Below are positions 1 to 7,975 of a stretch of DNA of 64,000 bases, piece after piece. Numbering within the stretch: the stretch's first letter is position 1; each line of letters begins with the position of its first letter. Location: the NCBI RefSeq assembly GCF_003289945.1, contig NZ_QMBP01000001.1, positions 248,001-312,000 of the forward strand, in the 5' to 3' direction. The notes below the pieces were generated by a model. That model was not told where the DNA came from. It searched no databases and was given only the letters and a program-made list of their open reading frames with translations. A program made the position numbers and the translations under genes. This stretch comes from Mesorhizobium hawassense (lineage in GTDB: Bacteria; Pseudomonadota; Alphaproteobacteria; Rhizobiales; Rhizobiaceae).

Positions 1-593
1 GGCGTTCCGGCAACGGCGTAGCCGAGGCGGTCCGCGTGGTAATATTCGGTCATCTTGCGGATGCGCTGCTTGTAGTTGGTCGCGGCAACGATCTGCAGAT
101 AGGCTGCCAGGGGCAGCCGAACCGTGTTGGTCTTGCCGTCGGGATCCTGAACCGTGAGACGGGTGATGTTGAGGCCTTGGCTCTCCAGAACCGAGGTCAG
201 CACCAGCTTGCATTTCCATCCTTCGTCATAGTCGGGAACGACTGAGCGGATGGCCTCGATCTGTCGGCGATACGCGCCGATGGCATCAAGCGCCGGGGCG
301 ATGTCTTCAACCAACGTGTCGATGCCGAGTTGGGCCGCGATGACACGTCCGAGCCTCAGCGAGTCCCCGGAGGAGTCCCGCTCCGGCATGAATACCCCGA
401 GCACCTTGTCCTTGCCGAAGGCGCGCACGCACAACGATGCGACGACGGAACTGTCGATGCCGCCCGACAGCCCGACCACCACGCCGCGCCGCCGAAGCGT
501 GACCAGAACCTGCTCGCGCGTCGACGATATGATGCGGTCCGCCTCAGCGGCGGCGTCCAGTGCCAGTGCTTCCTTGGTAAATCGCGAGATCAC
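1..593 (-). CDS. nadE: NAD synthetase (NadE) family enzyme, 3' end outside window
   Basis: This ATP-pyrophosphatase family enzyme would amidate deamido-NAD with ammonia through an adenylated intermediate. Read leftward from a GTG at 593, the frame stays open to the window edge (about 197 codons). It shows the P-loop SGGIDSS at residues 43-49 and the family stretch ATNYKQRIRKMTEYY followed by VAGTP near the edge. There is no N-terminal glutaminase domain, so it would be ammonia-dependent. The GTG overlaps the TGA of the upstream adenylation-thioesterase gene by 4 bases, which suggests translational coupling. A NadE paralogue beside a carrier-protein enzyme may amidate something other than NAD; that is inference. 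The frame has no early ATG, and the apparent plus-strand ORFs over it are shadows. Confidence 0.85.
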   Translation of the reverse strand, partial: MISRFTKEALALDAAAEADRIISSTREQVLVTLRRRGVVVGLSGGIDSSVVASLCVRAFGKDKVLGVFMPERDSSGDSLRLGRVIAAQLGIDTLVEDIAPALDAIGAYRRQIEAIRSVVPDYDEGWKCKLVLTSVLESQGLNITRLTVQDPDGKTNTVRLPLAAYLQIVAATNYKQRIRKMTEYYHADRLGYAVAGT

Positions 594-3325
594 GCTGCTT
601 GGCCCCCCAGTTGCAGAGATTCGGCTGCCGTATAGGTTTGCAGAATGGCTTTTTCGATCAGCGGGCGGTTGCTTGCGACATGCGGCTCCACGACGAGATC
701 GATGTGGCTGCCGACGACCGGAACGACCTGCAGGTCGCTGAACACTCGATCCCAACCGATGGCGAGGGACATCCCTGGGCGAGCGCAGCGAAACAGCGTG
801 CCGTGGATCGGAAGCGCTGCCTTGGGTTCCTCCAGCCAGCGGTAAAACGCCTGAGCCCGCAACACTTCCTGCAATTCCAGCTTGATACGGAAGCAGGCTC
901 CATTGAACTGGCCGTCGGTGTAACGGTCGATGGCGTTGGCGAGACGGGTTTCATGACCCATTCTGACCGTGATTTTCGCCAGGGCGCGGCAGGCGACGCG
1001 ATGGAACGAGATGCGGTTGGAGCGCAGCCGGCGCATCGTGCGGGTGACCGTATCCCAGAGGCGGCTGCGCTCGCCCTCGAGGCTGGTGTCGAGGATACCC
1101 ACGAACCTTACGGACCGGCCGGCCTCGAGCAGGCGTACGGCGACTTCCATGGCAACCGCTCCGCCGAGCGAGTGGCCAAGAAGCCGGACATCGCCCGAAG
1201 GCTGGGCGCGGTTGATCTGTTGGACCGCGGCGTCTGCCATGTGCGCCAGGTCGCGCTGTCCCTTGAGGATCATCGCGAGGCCTGGATATCGAACCGGCAC
1301 GACCTTTGCGGTCGTCCCCATCGCCGATGCGAAGGCGGCAAGGCTTGGACCGTAGCCGACAGATCCGGGAAACAGGAAAAGCAGCGGCGGATCATGCTCC
1401 GGGGCGGTTTTGCCAGAAGAAGCTGCCTGCGCCGCGACGACTGCCCTCGCCATCTCGTCCGCGGTCATCCCGACGGTGAAGCTCTCGAGCCCCAGTTCCT
1501 GGCCGATCAGCGTCTCGATCTCCATGACGCAATGCAGCAGTTTGAGGGAGTCCCCTCCGGCTTCGTCCCACCGCCCCGCGGCTGCTCGTGTGTTGAGAAC
1601 CTTGCCCCATGCCTTTTGCACCACCTGACGCGCTTTGAGGTCGCTTCCCGGACTTGGCGGATCGGCGACGGTCGTCGGCTTCCTGGCCAGGTGGTCCATC
1701 TTCCCGAGTTTCGCCAGGTCGACTTTTCCACCGCTCAGGCGCGGGATCTCGTCCACGCGGTGAAGGCGCAGCGGCCGCAAGGGTGAGGGCAATGCGTCCG
1801 CGATCAACTGACGAAGGTCGTCGACGAAGTCCGGGCCGGCGGTATCATTTGGGACCGCGAATGCGATGAGTTCGGTTGCCTCCGTCACCACCGCCACGGC
1901 GTCCTGAACGGATGAAGCGGATCGCATTACCCTCTCGAGTTCGGCCGGCTCTATGCGTCGGCCATTGATCTTTATCTGCCGACCTTTTCGGCCAATGACC
2001 CTCAACAGGCCGTCGCCGCCCAATTGCACGAGGTCGCCGGTGGCAAAAATCCGATCATTTGGACTGGCCGGGTCCGCTTCGGTGGGGACGACGGCGCCGT
2101 TTTCCCAGTGCCCGAGGAGCACATATGGGCTTTTTACCACGAGCTCCCCCGTCTCGCCGGGCAGGGCAGCACGTCCCTCATCTGTCAGGATCGCAAAGGA
2201 AATTCCCGGCAAGAGGCACCCAACCGGCACGTCCGCCGCGGCGTCTGGCGGCTCCGGCGGCAAGAACCACTGTGATCCGGTCGTTTCCGTCGACGAATAG
2301 CCGATCTGAACGAGGCAGTCCGGCGGAACGGCTTTGCGCAGCAGCGCAATGTCGCTCCAGAGCACTCTCTCGCCGCCGACCCGGACAACCCGAAGCGAGC
2401 TGAACGTCTCGACGGGAGCTCCAGCCAGGAGCGTGCGAAGCAAAGCGGGCACCAGGTAGGTGATGGTCGCGCCCTGGTCCTGCATCCTCGCGCGAACGCC
2501 GCGCAGGCCGATCGCTTCCAATTCGGCGAGCTGCAAGGTGGCGCCGGTGAGAACGGCCGTGAGAATTTCGCGACAGCCGGCGATCGTGGCCAGACCCGTC
2601 AGGGGAAGGAAGACATCGTCTGAATTGATGTGACATGCGTCGACATATTGTTGCACGCGCCAGAGCAAGGCGCGCTGGCTGTTGACGATGCCCTTGGGAC
2701 GCCCCGTGCTGCCGGACGTATAGAGAATGATCGCCGGCTCATCGACCGACGGCGATGGAAGCGGCGTCGCCAACACGCTAGCGTCCGCGGCCGAACCTAA
2801 GGCCATGTCGATCCATTCGACATCGGCAGGCAGGTCGTTGGGCCTGTCGCCCAGGCCCAACATGGCGGAGAGTTTGGCCGCTGACACAATCTCCATGATC
2901 CGGGTGCCAGGATCCCTTGCGTTGAGCGGAACTGAAATCCGCCCGGCGGCAATTGTCGCGAGCATGGCAACAATGTTCCAGACGGAGTTTGGCTGGCAGA
3001 TACCGACCGGCCTGCCTTCGGGCGCAGCTTGAGCAATTCGGCGGGATAGGTTTTCGACCGATGCGCCGAGCGTCGAGTATGAGAGTTCGTCCGCGCCATC
3101 GTTGATGGCGACTTTGTCGGGATGCCGCCTTACGACGGCCGCCAACTGGGGACCGATCCCAATATCCGCAAATCCGGCTGGCAAAGGCAGATACGGGCGC
3201 AGGACAGGCCCGCCATCATCCAGTGCGTAACCAGCCACGTCTGACCACTTGGAGGACCCCAGCGCAAGAGGAGCCTCATCAAGATCCTGATCCGCCGCGG
3301 TTGCCTTCAAGTACGCCGGGAGCAT
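590..3325 (-). CDS. NRPS-like adenylation-carrier-thioesterase protein
   Basis: A 911-residue, three-domain protein that should activate a carboxylic acid as its adenylate, load it on a carrier arm and release or transfer it. The adenylation domain runs over about residues 45-540: TSGSTGRPKG at 203-212, YSSTETTG at 343-350, a TGD near 430, GRKGRQIKINGRRIEP at 445-460, and the C-terminal SGGKVD lysine. A carrier domain follows, with GGDSLKL and candidate phosphopantetheine Ser593. A thioesterase fills about 645-895 with GHSLGG (Ser719) and a late GSHIDL histidine. No condensation domain is present, so it is a single-module system. It overlaps the downstream NadE-like gene by 4 bases, so the two probably act together. 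Substrate unknown. Confidence 0.88.
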   Translation of the reverse strand: MLPAYLKATAADQDLDEAPLALGSSKWSDVAGYALDDGGPVLRPYLPLPAGFADIGIGPQLAAVVRRHPDKVAINDGADELSYSTLGASVENLSRRIAQAAPEGRPVGICQPNSVWNIVAMLATIAAGRISVPLNARDPGTRIMEIVSAAKLSAMLGLGDRPNDLPADVEWIDMALGSAADASVLATPLPSPSVDEPAIILYTSGSTGRPKGIVNSQRALLWRVQQYVDACHINSDDVFLPLTGLATIAGCREILTAVLTGATLQLAELEAIGLRGVRARMQDQGATITYLVPALLRTLLAGAPVETFSSLRVVRVGGERVLWSDIALLRKAVPPDCLVQIGYSSTETTGSQWFLPPEPPDAAADVPVGCLLPGISFAILTDEGRAALPGETGELVVKSPYVLLGHWENGAVVPTEADPASPNDRIFATGDLVQLGGDGLLRVIGRKGRQIKINGRRIEPAELERVMRSASSVQDAVAVVTEATELIAFAVPNDTAGPDFVDDLRQLIADALPSPLRPLRLHRVDEIPRLSGGKVDLAKLGKMDHLARKPTTVADPPSPGSDLKARQVVQKAWGKVLNTRAAAGRWDEAGGDSLKLLHCVMEIETLIGQELGLESFTVGMTADEMARAVVAAQAASSGKTAPEHDPPLLFLFPGSVGYGPSLAAFASAMGTTAKVVPVRYPGLAMILKGQRDLAHMADAAVQQINRAQPSGDVRLLGHSLGGAVAMEVAVRLLEAGRSVRFVGILDTSLEGERSRLWDTVTRTMRRLRSNRISFHRVACRALAKITVRMGHETRLANAIDRYTDGQFNGACFRIKLELQEVLRAQAFYRWLEEPKAALPIHGTLFRCARPGMSLAIGWDRVFSDLQVVPVVGSHIDLVVEPHVASNRPLIEKAILQTYTAAESLQLGGQAA

Positions 3326-3473
3326 GGCTTGCCTGAATTAGAGGTGATGTTCGGTTATGGATCGGCATGGCGGAACTTTCATCGATCATTCTGATGATGC
3401 ATCGCGGGATAAATAGACGCGAGGTGGAATACGCTGATGGACTTGGTCGGTGTCTAAACTTTAGGGATATGCC

Positions 3474-4493
3474 GTGGCGTCAAGCAGGCGCGTTCTGATC
3501 ACTGGAGCAGCCGGGTTCATCGGTTTTCATCTTTGCCGGAGGCTGCTTTGCGATGGCTGGAAAGTCGTCGGCCTCGATTCCATGAATGAGTATTACGACG
3601 TCAACCTCAAACGGGCCCGGCTCGATCGGTTGCAAGAATTTCCGCATTTTCAATTCGAGCACGTCGATCTCGTCGATTGGGATCGCATTTCGGCGCTTTT
3701 CGCCTCAGTCGATCCGGAAATCGTCGTCAATCTCGCAGCCCAGGCCGGCGTCCGCTATTCGCTGGCCAATCCTCACGCCTATGGCGAAAGCAATCTTAGA
3801 GGGTTCCTCAATGTCCTCGAAGGATGCCGGCACGCCTCGGTTCGCCACCTGGTCTATGCATCATCGAGCTCGATCTATGGTGGCAGCACGCGGATGCCGT
3901 TCTCCGAACGAGATTCCGCTGACCACCCGTTGAGCCTGTATGCCGCGAGCAAGAAGGCCAATGAGTTGATGGCGCACACCTACAGCCATCTTCTCGGACT
4001 GCCGACGACGGGTTTGCGGTTCTTCACTGTCTACGGCCCATGGGGACGGCCGGATATGGCCCTGTTCATCTTCACCAAGGCCATACTTGCCGGCGAGCCG
4101 ATCAACGTCTTCAACCATGGCAACATGCAGCGTGATTTCACCTACATCGATGACATCGTCGAGGGTGTGGTTCGCGTGATGCAGCAGCCAGCAAGACCCA
4201 ACACGCAATGGAGCAGCGCGGCGCCTGACCCCGCGACCAGCAGCGCGCCCTTCAGGATCCACAATATCGGCGGCAATTCGCCGGTCGAGCTGAACCGATT
4301 GATCGAAGTGCTCGAGGACGCGCTGGGCAGAAAAGCCAACCGCAACCACATGCCGCTGCAGCCAGGTGACGTTCTTGCCACCTGCGCGGATGTCAGCTCG
4401 CTGGAAAAGGCAACCGGTTTCAGGCCCACGATTCCGGTCGAGATTGGAGTTCCGCGCTTCGTCCAATGGTATCGGGAATTCTATCAGGTGTGA
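3474..4493 (+). CDS. lpsL: UDP-glucuronate 4-epimerase-like NAD-dependent epimerase
   Basis: An extended short-chain dehydrogenase (339 aa, normal for the UDP-glucuronate epimerase group) that would interconvert UDP-glucuronate and UDP-galacturonate for surface polysaccharide. The NAD-binding GAAGFIG is at residues 11-17 and the catalytic pair is Tyr156/Lys160 in YAASK, with a serine cluster near 130-133. The segments NEYYDVNLK, FFTVYGPWGRPDMA and QRDFTYIDDI are typical of this subgroup. The start is GTG at 3474; the ATG at 3469 is out of frame. It is divergent from the adenylation-thioesterase gene across 148 bases. LpsL of rhizobia is the closest family I recognise, but the symbol is by analogy. 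Confidence 0.85.
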   Translation: MASSRRVLITGAAGFIGFHLCRRLLCDGWKVVGLDSMNEYYDVNLKRARLDRLQEFPHFQFEHVDLVDWDRISALFASVDPEIVVNLAAQAGVRYSLANPHAYGESNLRGFLNVLEGCRHASVRHLVYASSSSIYGGSTRMPFSERDSADHPLSLYAASKKANELMAHTYSHLLGLPTTGLRFFTVYGPWGRPDMALFIFTKAILAGEPINVFNHGNMQRDFTYIDDIVEGVVRVMQQPARPNTQWSSAAPDPATSSAPFRIHNIGGNSPVELNRLIEVLEDALGRKANRNHMPLQPGDVLATCADVSSLEKATGFRPTIPVEIGVPRFVQWYREFYQV

Positions 4494-4541
4494 CTTCGGC
4501 TGCGTCTCGAGAAGGGAGTAGCCTCCACCAAGAAGCAGAGT

Positions 4542-4760
4542 TCAACCGTTGCATTCTCTGCCGCTGGTCGCAGCGAGGTGCTTGTGCCTTTCGAAGATCC
4601 TCAGTTTTTCAGGGTATCCGAGCCGAAGCGTCTTATGACAGGCCGAGCATCTGAATGTCGATATCACCTTGAACCATGAGCCCTTCCGGATGATCGGGTG
4701 TTTGCACCCCGGGCAGTCGAAGCTGAGATGTGCGTCGTTTAGGTTTTTCGGGATCGGCAC
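4542..4760 (-). CDS. Mini zinc-ribbon protein, copy A
   Basis: A 72-residue protein of unknown function. It has two cysteine knuckles, CPGCKHP at residues 16-22 and CSACH at 38-42, separated by the basic stretch IIRKGSWFKV, and so should bind one zinc. It then has LRLGYPEKLRIFE and a His-rich HKH. The start was set at GTG 4760 because the paralogue at 5409 aligns from exactly this residue (VPIP...). An ORF with more upstream codons exists, but that part has no counterpart in the other copy. There is no signal peptide or membrane segment. Possible roles are a nucleic-acid-binding adaptor or a small stress protein; neither can be shown here. Confidence 0.6.
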   Translation of the reverse strand: MPIPKNLNDAHLSFDCPGCKHPIIRKGSWFKVISTFRCSACHKTLRLGYPEKLRIFERHKHLAATSGRECNG

Positions 4761-5098
4761 TGGTACACCATTTCGATGGTTCCCCTCATATCGTTCGTGA
4801 TATCGGGCGTGAAAGTTGGCTAAGAAGAATTTCACGCTCGAAGATAACGATATAACCGCCGATATTGTTTCGCGGTTCGGACCGAGAGTTTGGCTGGTGC
4901 CCGCCATGAGCGGCCCGACAGTTCCGCTGTTGGGGTGCGTTTGGTGAACCATCGGGCCTAACCGACTCGGGCAGAGTCGGCTAACTTCGAAATATCAACA
5001 TTTGCTAATGTAATCGCCGTGCAAATGGACGATGGCTACGCCACGACGACCTCTATTCCTGGCGATCGGTCTGCCTTTGAACGGCAGTTCGCAGCGGG
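4761..5098. other. Intergenic stretch between the zinc-ribbon copies
   Basis: There is no convincing gene here. The sequence is visibly richer in A and T than its surroundings, and it contains a 7-base perfect hairpin at 4962-4980 (CCGACTC, loop GGGCA, GAGTCGG) without a T-run. The leftward reading frame of copy A stays open into this part but has no paralogous support. Confidence 0.4.
4962..4980. repeat. Short perfect hairpin
   Basis: CCGACTC and GAGTCGG are exact inverse complements around a 5-base loop, and the outer TAA/CTA bases nearly extend the stem. No T-run follows on either strand, so a classical terminator is doubtful. Confidence 0.4.
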
Positions 5099-5203
5099 CT
5101 AGAGCAATTCCAGGAAAAGTGTGAGCGGTTTTCCGTCCGGAATTGCGTCAAAACAAGGAGATAGAGCGGGTCGCCGTTTCCATGAAACGGTGAAACGCTC
5201 TAG
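5099..5203. repeat. RIME-like intergenic palindromic repeat
   Basis: A 105-base element bounded by the inverted heptamers CTAGAGC (5099-5105) and GCTCTAG (5197-5203). Inside lies a second palindrome, CCGTTTC-CAT-GAAACGG (5173-5189). I recognise this sequence type as one of the short dispersed repeats of Mesorhizobium and relatives, but I could not count other genomic copies. Its right end overlaps the stop codon of the second zinc-ribbon gene. Confidence 0.7.
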
Positions 5204-5409
5204 CGGTCGACAGGCCGGCAGATCAAATGCTTGTGGCTTTCAAAAATTCGTAGCTTCTCGGGGTACCCAAGACGCAACGTCGCATGGCAGGCCGGGCATT
5301 CGAATATGGCGATGACCTTGAACCATGAGCCCTTCCGAATGATTGGGTGCCGACACCTTGGGCATTCGAAGCTGAGGTTCTGATCGTTCAGATATTGAGG
5401 GATTGGCAC
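5200..5409 (-). CDS. Mini zinc-ribbon protein, copy B
   Basis: A 69-residue paralogue of the gene at 4542. It has the same architecture: CPRCRHP at 16-22, CPACH at 38-42, IIRKGSWFKV between them, and LRLGYPEKLRIFE after. GTG start at 5409. The two copies match almost to the end and diverge right after HKHL. The last residues and the TAG stop of this copy lie at the boundary of the dispersed repeat, so its C-terminus may have been cut or replaced when the repeat arrived. Four cysteines plus histidines suggest one bound zinc. Function unknown. Confidence 0.6.
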   Translation of the reverse strand: MPIPQYLNDQNLSFECPRCRHPIIRKGSWFKVIAIFECPACHATLRLGYPEKLRIFESHKHLICRPVDR

Positions 5410-5529
5410 TGCCCTGCCTCACCGTTCTCATTGCCGTAATGCGCATCGCCCTCGCAAGCGATAGAGGGCGTCCATGGGCTGGCGATGAAGAGATCCGGCC
5501 AGCCCTCGTCAATGAGGGGGCGGGCTAAA

Positions 5530-5745
5530 TGTTTCACGCCATGGACCAATGCGGCGGAGCATGGGACCTTGGTCGGCAACTGGAAAGGCAGTGTCTCCTG
5601 ACGCCGAAGGTGCGTAACAGGCCCGGCGTGATCGCCGACGTCCCTGGCCGACGAGAGTCCATCGCATCCCGACTAGGCACAGATGGCCGCGGCGGCCTGA
5701 TTGGCGGCGGAAGCCGGCTGAGGCGCCCAAGGCGATGCGATCTCG
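5530..5745 (-). pseudogene. Decayed C-terminal tail of an FAD amine oxidase gene
   Basis: Read leftward, this stretch matches the end of the intact oxidase gene next door. SGCDG at about 5690 parallels SGCEG, preceded by TAG where the intact gene has the TGG codon of TWSGCEG. Then TPGLLRTFG parallels TPGLFHAFG; here the DNA is identical over TCGGCGA-nn-ACGCCGGGCCTGTT. A small deletion removes the LPVMG part and the frame then decays to a stop. It is therefore a non-functional fragment of a second oxidase or of a partial duplication. The alignment was made by eye. Confidence 0.6.
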
Positions 5746-5759
5746 ATCCTCCGTGACGA

Positions 5760-6878
5760 TCAGGCCGCGCGGCCGAAGCGATCCACCCTGAAATCGTCGA
5801 GCGGTGTTTCGCAGCGGCCGGTCGCGATGAGCTCCGCCATGGCGTCGCCCACGCCCGGGCCGAGCTGGAAGCCGTGCCCGCAGAAACCGAATGCGTGGAA
5901 CAGGCCCGGCGTCGTCGCCGATTGTCCCATCACCGGCAGCATGTCGCGCACATAGCCTTCGCATCCGGACCAAGTGCGGATGACCGCGACCTTCGCGATC
6001 GCCGGCAACAGTCGCGCGACGGCGCGCAATTGCACCGGCAGCCGCATCGGGTCGGCGGCCGCGTGGCCGGGATCGAGGTCCACCGCCACCCGTTCGGCCG
6101 CGCCGCCGAAGACGATGTTGCCGCGCTCGACCTGACGCAGATAGGCGCCATAATCCTTGTCGCGCGTCCAGATGCCGACCACCGGCAGGATCCGGTGCGG
6201 CAGCGGCTCGGTCACACCCATCTGCGGGCCGCGCGCGTCGAGTGGCACCTCTTCGCCGAACGCGGCGGCGACGCGCGCACCCCAGGCGCCGGCGGCGTTG
6301 AGCAGGCACTCCGCCGCGAACGAACCTTTCGAACTGGCGACAAGGAAACCGGAACCCGTATGCCTGATCGTCTCGACATCGGCCTCCTCGACGATTTCCG
6401 CGCCGAGCCTTTGGGCTGCCTCGGCGAAGGCCGGCGCGATCAGCCGCGGATTGCCGCTACCGTCCTGCGGCGAGAACGACGCCGCGATGGCGTCGGGACC
6501 GAGGCCCGGAAACCGGGAACGGATCTCGCTCGGGCCAAGCTCGTCCAGTTCGAGCCCCCAGGGTCGTGCTGCTTGAGCATAGGCCCGCATGTCGGCGAGG
6601 CCGCCTTCGTCGAAGATCAGCCTTATGTGGCCGGTGGCGCGGAATTCAACGTCGCGGCCAAGCATTTTCTCCGCTTCGCCCCACAGGCTGAGCGAACGAT
6701 GGGCCAGCGGCAGCTGAGACAGGTGACGGCCGGTGCGCCGGATGTTGCCGAACGAGGCGACGGTCGCCCCGCTGCCGATCCGGTTGCGCTCGATCAGCGT
6801 CACGCGCGCGCCGCGCCTGGCGAGGAAATAGGCCGAAGCCGTCCCCATCAGGCCGCCGCCCAGCACGATCACTTCCAT
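5760..6878 (-). CDS. FAD-dependent amine/D-amino-acid oxidoreductase (DAO family)
   Basis: A 372-residue flavoprotein of the glycine/D-amino-acid oxidase family, expected to oxidise a secondary or primary amine to an imine. The FAD-binding GGGLMGTASAYFLARRG starts at residue 6, followed by the acidic strand end LIERN and a GSGATVAS substrate-site loop. The C-terminal family signature GFCGHGFQLGPG is present. The start is ATG 6878; the longer open frame upstream is antisense to the LysR gene. It is divergent from that LysR gene, with a LysR-type palindrome between them, so it is probably controlled by it. There is no signal peptide; cytoplasmic. The substrate may be the amino acid released by the HyuAB system encoded on the other side of the regulator. 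Confidence 0.85.
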   Translation of the reverse strand: MEVIVLGGGLMGTASAYFLARRGARVTLIERNRIGSGATVASFGNIRRTGRHLSQLPLAHRSLSLWGEAEKMLGRDVEFRATGHIRLIFDEGGLADMRAYAQAARPWGLELDELGPSEIRSRFPGLGPDAIAASFSPQDGSGNPRLIAPAFAEAAQRLGAEIVEEADVETIRHTGSGFLVASSKGSFAAECLLNAAGAWGARVAAAFGEEVPLDARGPQMGVTEPLPHRILPVVGIWTRDKDYGAYLRQVERGNIVFGGAAERVAVDLDPGHAAADPMRLPVQLRAVARLLPAIAKVAVIRTWSGCEGYVRDMLPVMGQSATTPGLFHAFGFCGHGFQLGPGVGDAMAELIATGRCETPLDDFRVDRFGRAA

Positions 6879-6954
6879 AGTCGTTCCTTGATCCTTGGAT
6901 GCATCCATCTTGTCGGCGCCGCGGCGTTGCGTCAAAGATGGGTTTGGGCAAGAC

Positions 6955-6973
6955 CCATAAGCTTTACCTATGG
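6955..6973. promoter_or_regulatory. LysR-type operator-like palindrome, site 1
   Basis: CCATAAG-CTTTA-CCTATGG is a 19-base near-perfect palindrome (one mismatch per arm) between the divergent oxidase and lysR starts. Its ATAAG-N5-CnTAT core recurs at 7883-7897 upstream of hyuA. The T-N11-A shape is typical of LysR boxes. Confidence 0.6.
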
Positions 6974-6980
6974 AGTGGAA

Positions 6981-7886
6981 ATGCGGGCCCGGCAGCTCGA
7001 AGTGTTCATCGCCGTCATGCGCGCCGGCACCGTGACCGCCGCGGCGCGGATGCTGAACATCTCCCAGCCCGCGCTCAGCCAGATCCTGCTGCATACCGAA
7101 GGTGAGCTGGGCTTCACGCTGTTCGAGCGGGTGAAAGGCCGGCTGCGACCGACGCCCGAGGCGCTCGAGATATTCGCCGATGCCGAGCGTCTGTCGGCGG
7201 GGCTGGAGGGCCTGCGCCGCAAAACCACCGACCTGCGGCTCGGCCGGACCGGCCTGGTGCGGGTCGCGGCCTCGCCGCCGCCGGCGATGGCGATCTTGCC
7301 GCGCGCCTTTACCGCCTTCCGGGCGCAGCATCCCGACATCTTGCTGCGCTCCCACATGGCGCCGATCGCCGCGATCATCGACATGCTGCGCGCCGGCGAT
7401 GCTAGCCTGGGCGTGGCCCTGGACGACCGGCTGCCTCCCGATATCGAGGCGGAAGTGATGGGCAGCATCGGCTTCGCCTGCCTGCTGCCCGCTGGGCATC
7501 CGCTGCGGAAGAAGACCGAGCTGACGCTCGCCGACCTCGCCGGCGAGGAGCTGATATCCTATCGCGGCAACACGCGTCCCGCCGACGAGCTGGCCCACGC
7601 CGCCCGCGCGCAAGGCGTGGCGCTTTCGCCATCGCTGGAGATCGACGTCTCCATTTCCGCGGTCGGCTTCGTCCAGGCCGGCTTAGGCATCGGCCTGGTC
7701 GACGCGCTGCTTCCTTGGGACCAGTTCGCCGGACTTGCCGTCAAGCCGCTGGCGGCCGGACCGGAATTCCCGATCGCGCTGCTCACATCGCGCGCGCGGG
7801 CCCTTTCGCGGGCAGACGAGATGATGCGCGACGCAATCCGCGCAGCCTGTTCCGCCGTTCTCGGCGAGCATCGCGCTAAGGCATAA
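6981..7886 (+). CDS. LysR-family transcriptional regulator
   Basis: A 301-residue regulator with an N-terminal winged helix (ARQLEVFIAVMRAGTVTAAA, then LNISQPALSQ as the recognition helix, about residues 3-60) and a C-terminal periplasmic-binding-like effector domain (about 90-295). The preferred start is ATG 6981; a GTG two codons upstream is possible. It lies between the divergent FAD oxidase gene and hyuA, with related palindromes on both sides. It is therefore likely to control both, with a cyclic amide or derived amino acid as co-inducer (inference). Confidence 0.88.
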   Translation: MRARQLEVFIAVMRAGTVTAAARMLNISQPALSQILLHTEGELGFTLFERVKGRLRPTPEALEIFADAERLSAGLEGLRRKTTDLRLGRTGLVRVAASPPPAMAILPRAFTAFRAQHPDILLRSHMAPIAAIIDMLRAGDASLGVALDDRLPPDIEAEVMGSIGFACLLPAGHPLRKKTELTLADLAGEELISYRGNTRPADELAHAARAQGVALSPSLEIDVSISAVGFVQAGLGIGLVDALLPWDQFAGLAVKPLAAGPEFPIALLTSRARALSRADEMMRDAIRAACSAVLGEHRAKA

Positions 7887-7897
7887 GCAAGACTTAT
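7883..7897. promoter_or_regulatory. LysR-type operator-like palindrome, site 2
   Basis: ATAAG-CAAGA-CTTAT is a perfect 5-base inverted repeat with T-N11-A geometry. It overlaps the lysR stop codon and lies about 80 bases before hyuA. It matches the core of the palindrome at 6955-6973, so both are probably bound by the same regulator. Confidence 0.6.
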
Positions 7898-7975
7898 ATC
7901 CTTGCCCTTCATCCATCTTGGACCCTGGCCGCCCGCTCGTGCCAGTTTTCGGTGGCAGACAGGAAGGGACACATC

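Noticed and set aside
36..741. Plus-strand ORFs over the left edge
   Set aside because: They are antisense to the NadE-family frame, which shows SGGIDSS and the NYKQRIRKM block on the minus strand.
5874..6980. A 670-codon open frame running into lysR
   Set aside because: The first 369 codons are antisense to the FAD oxidase gene; only the part from 6981 has family motifs.
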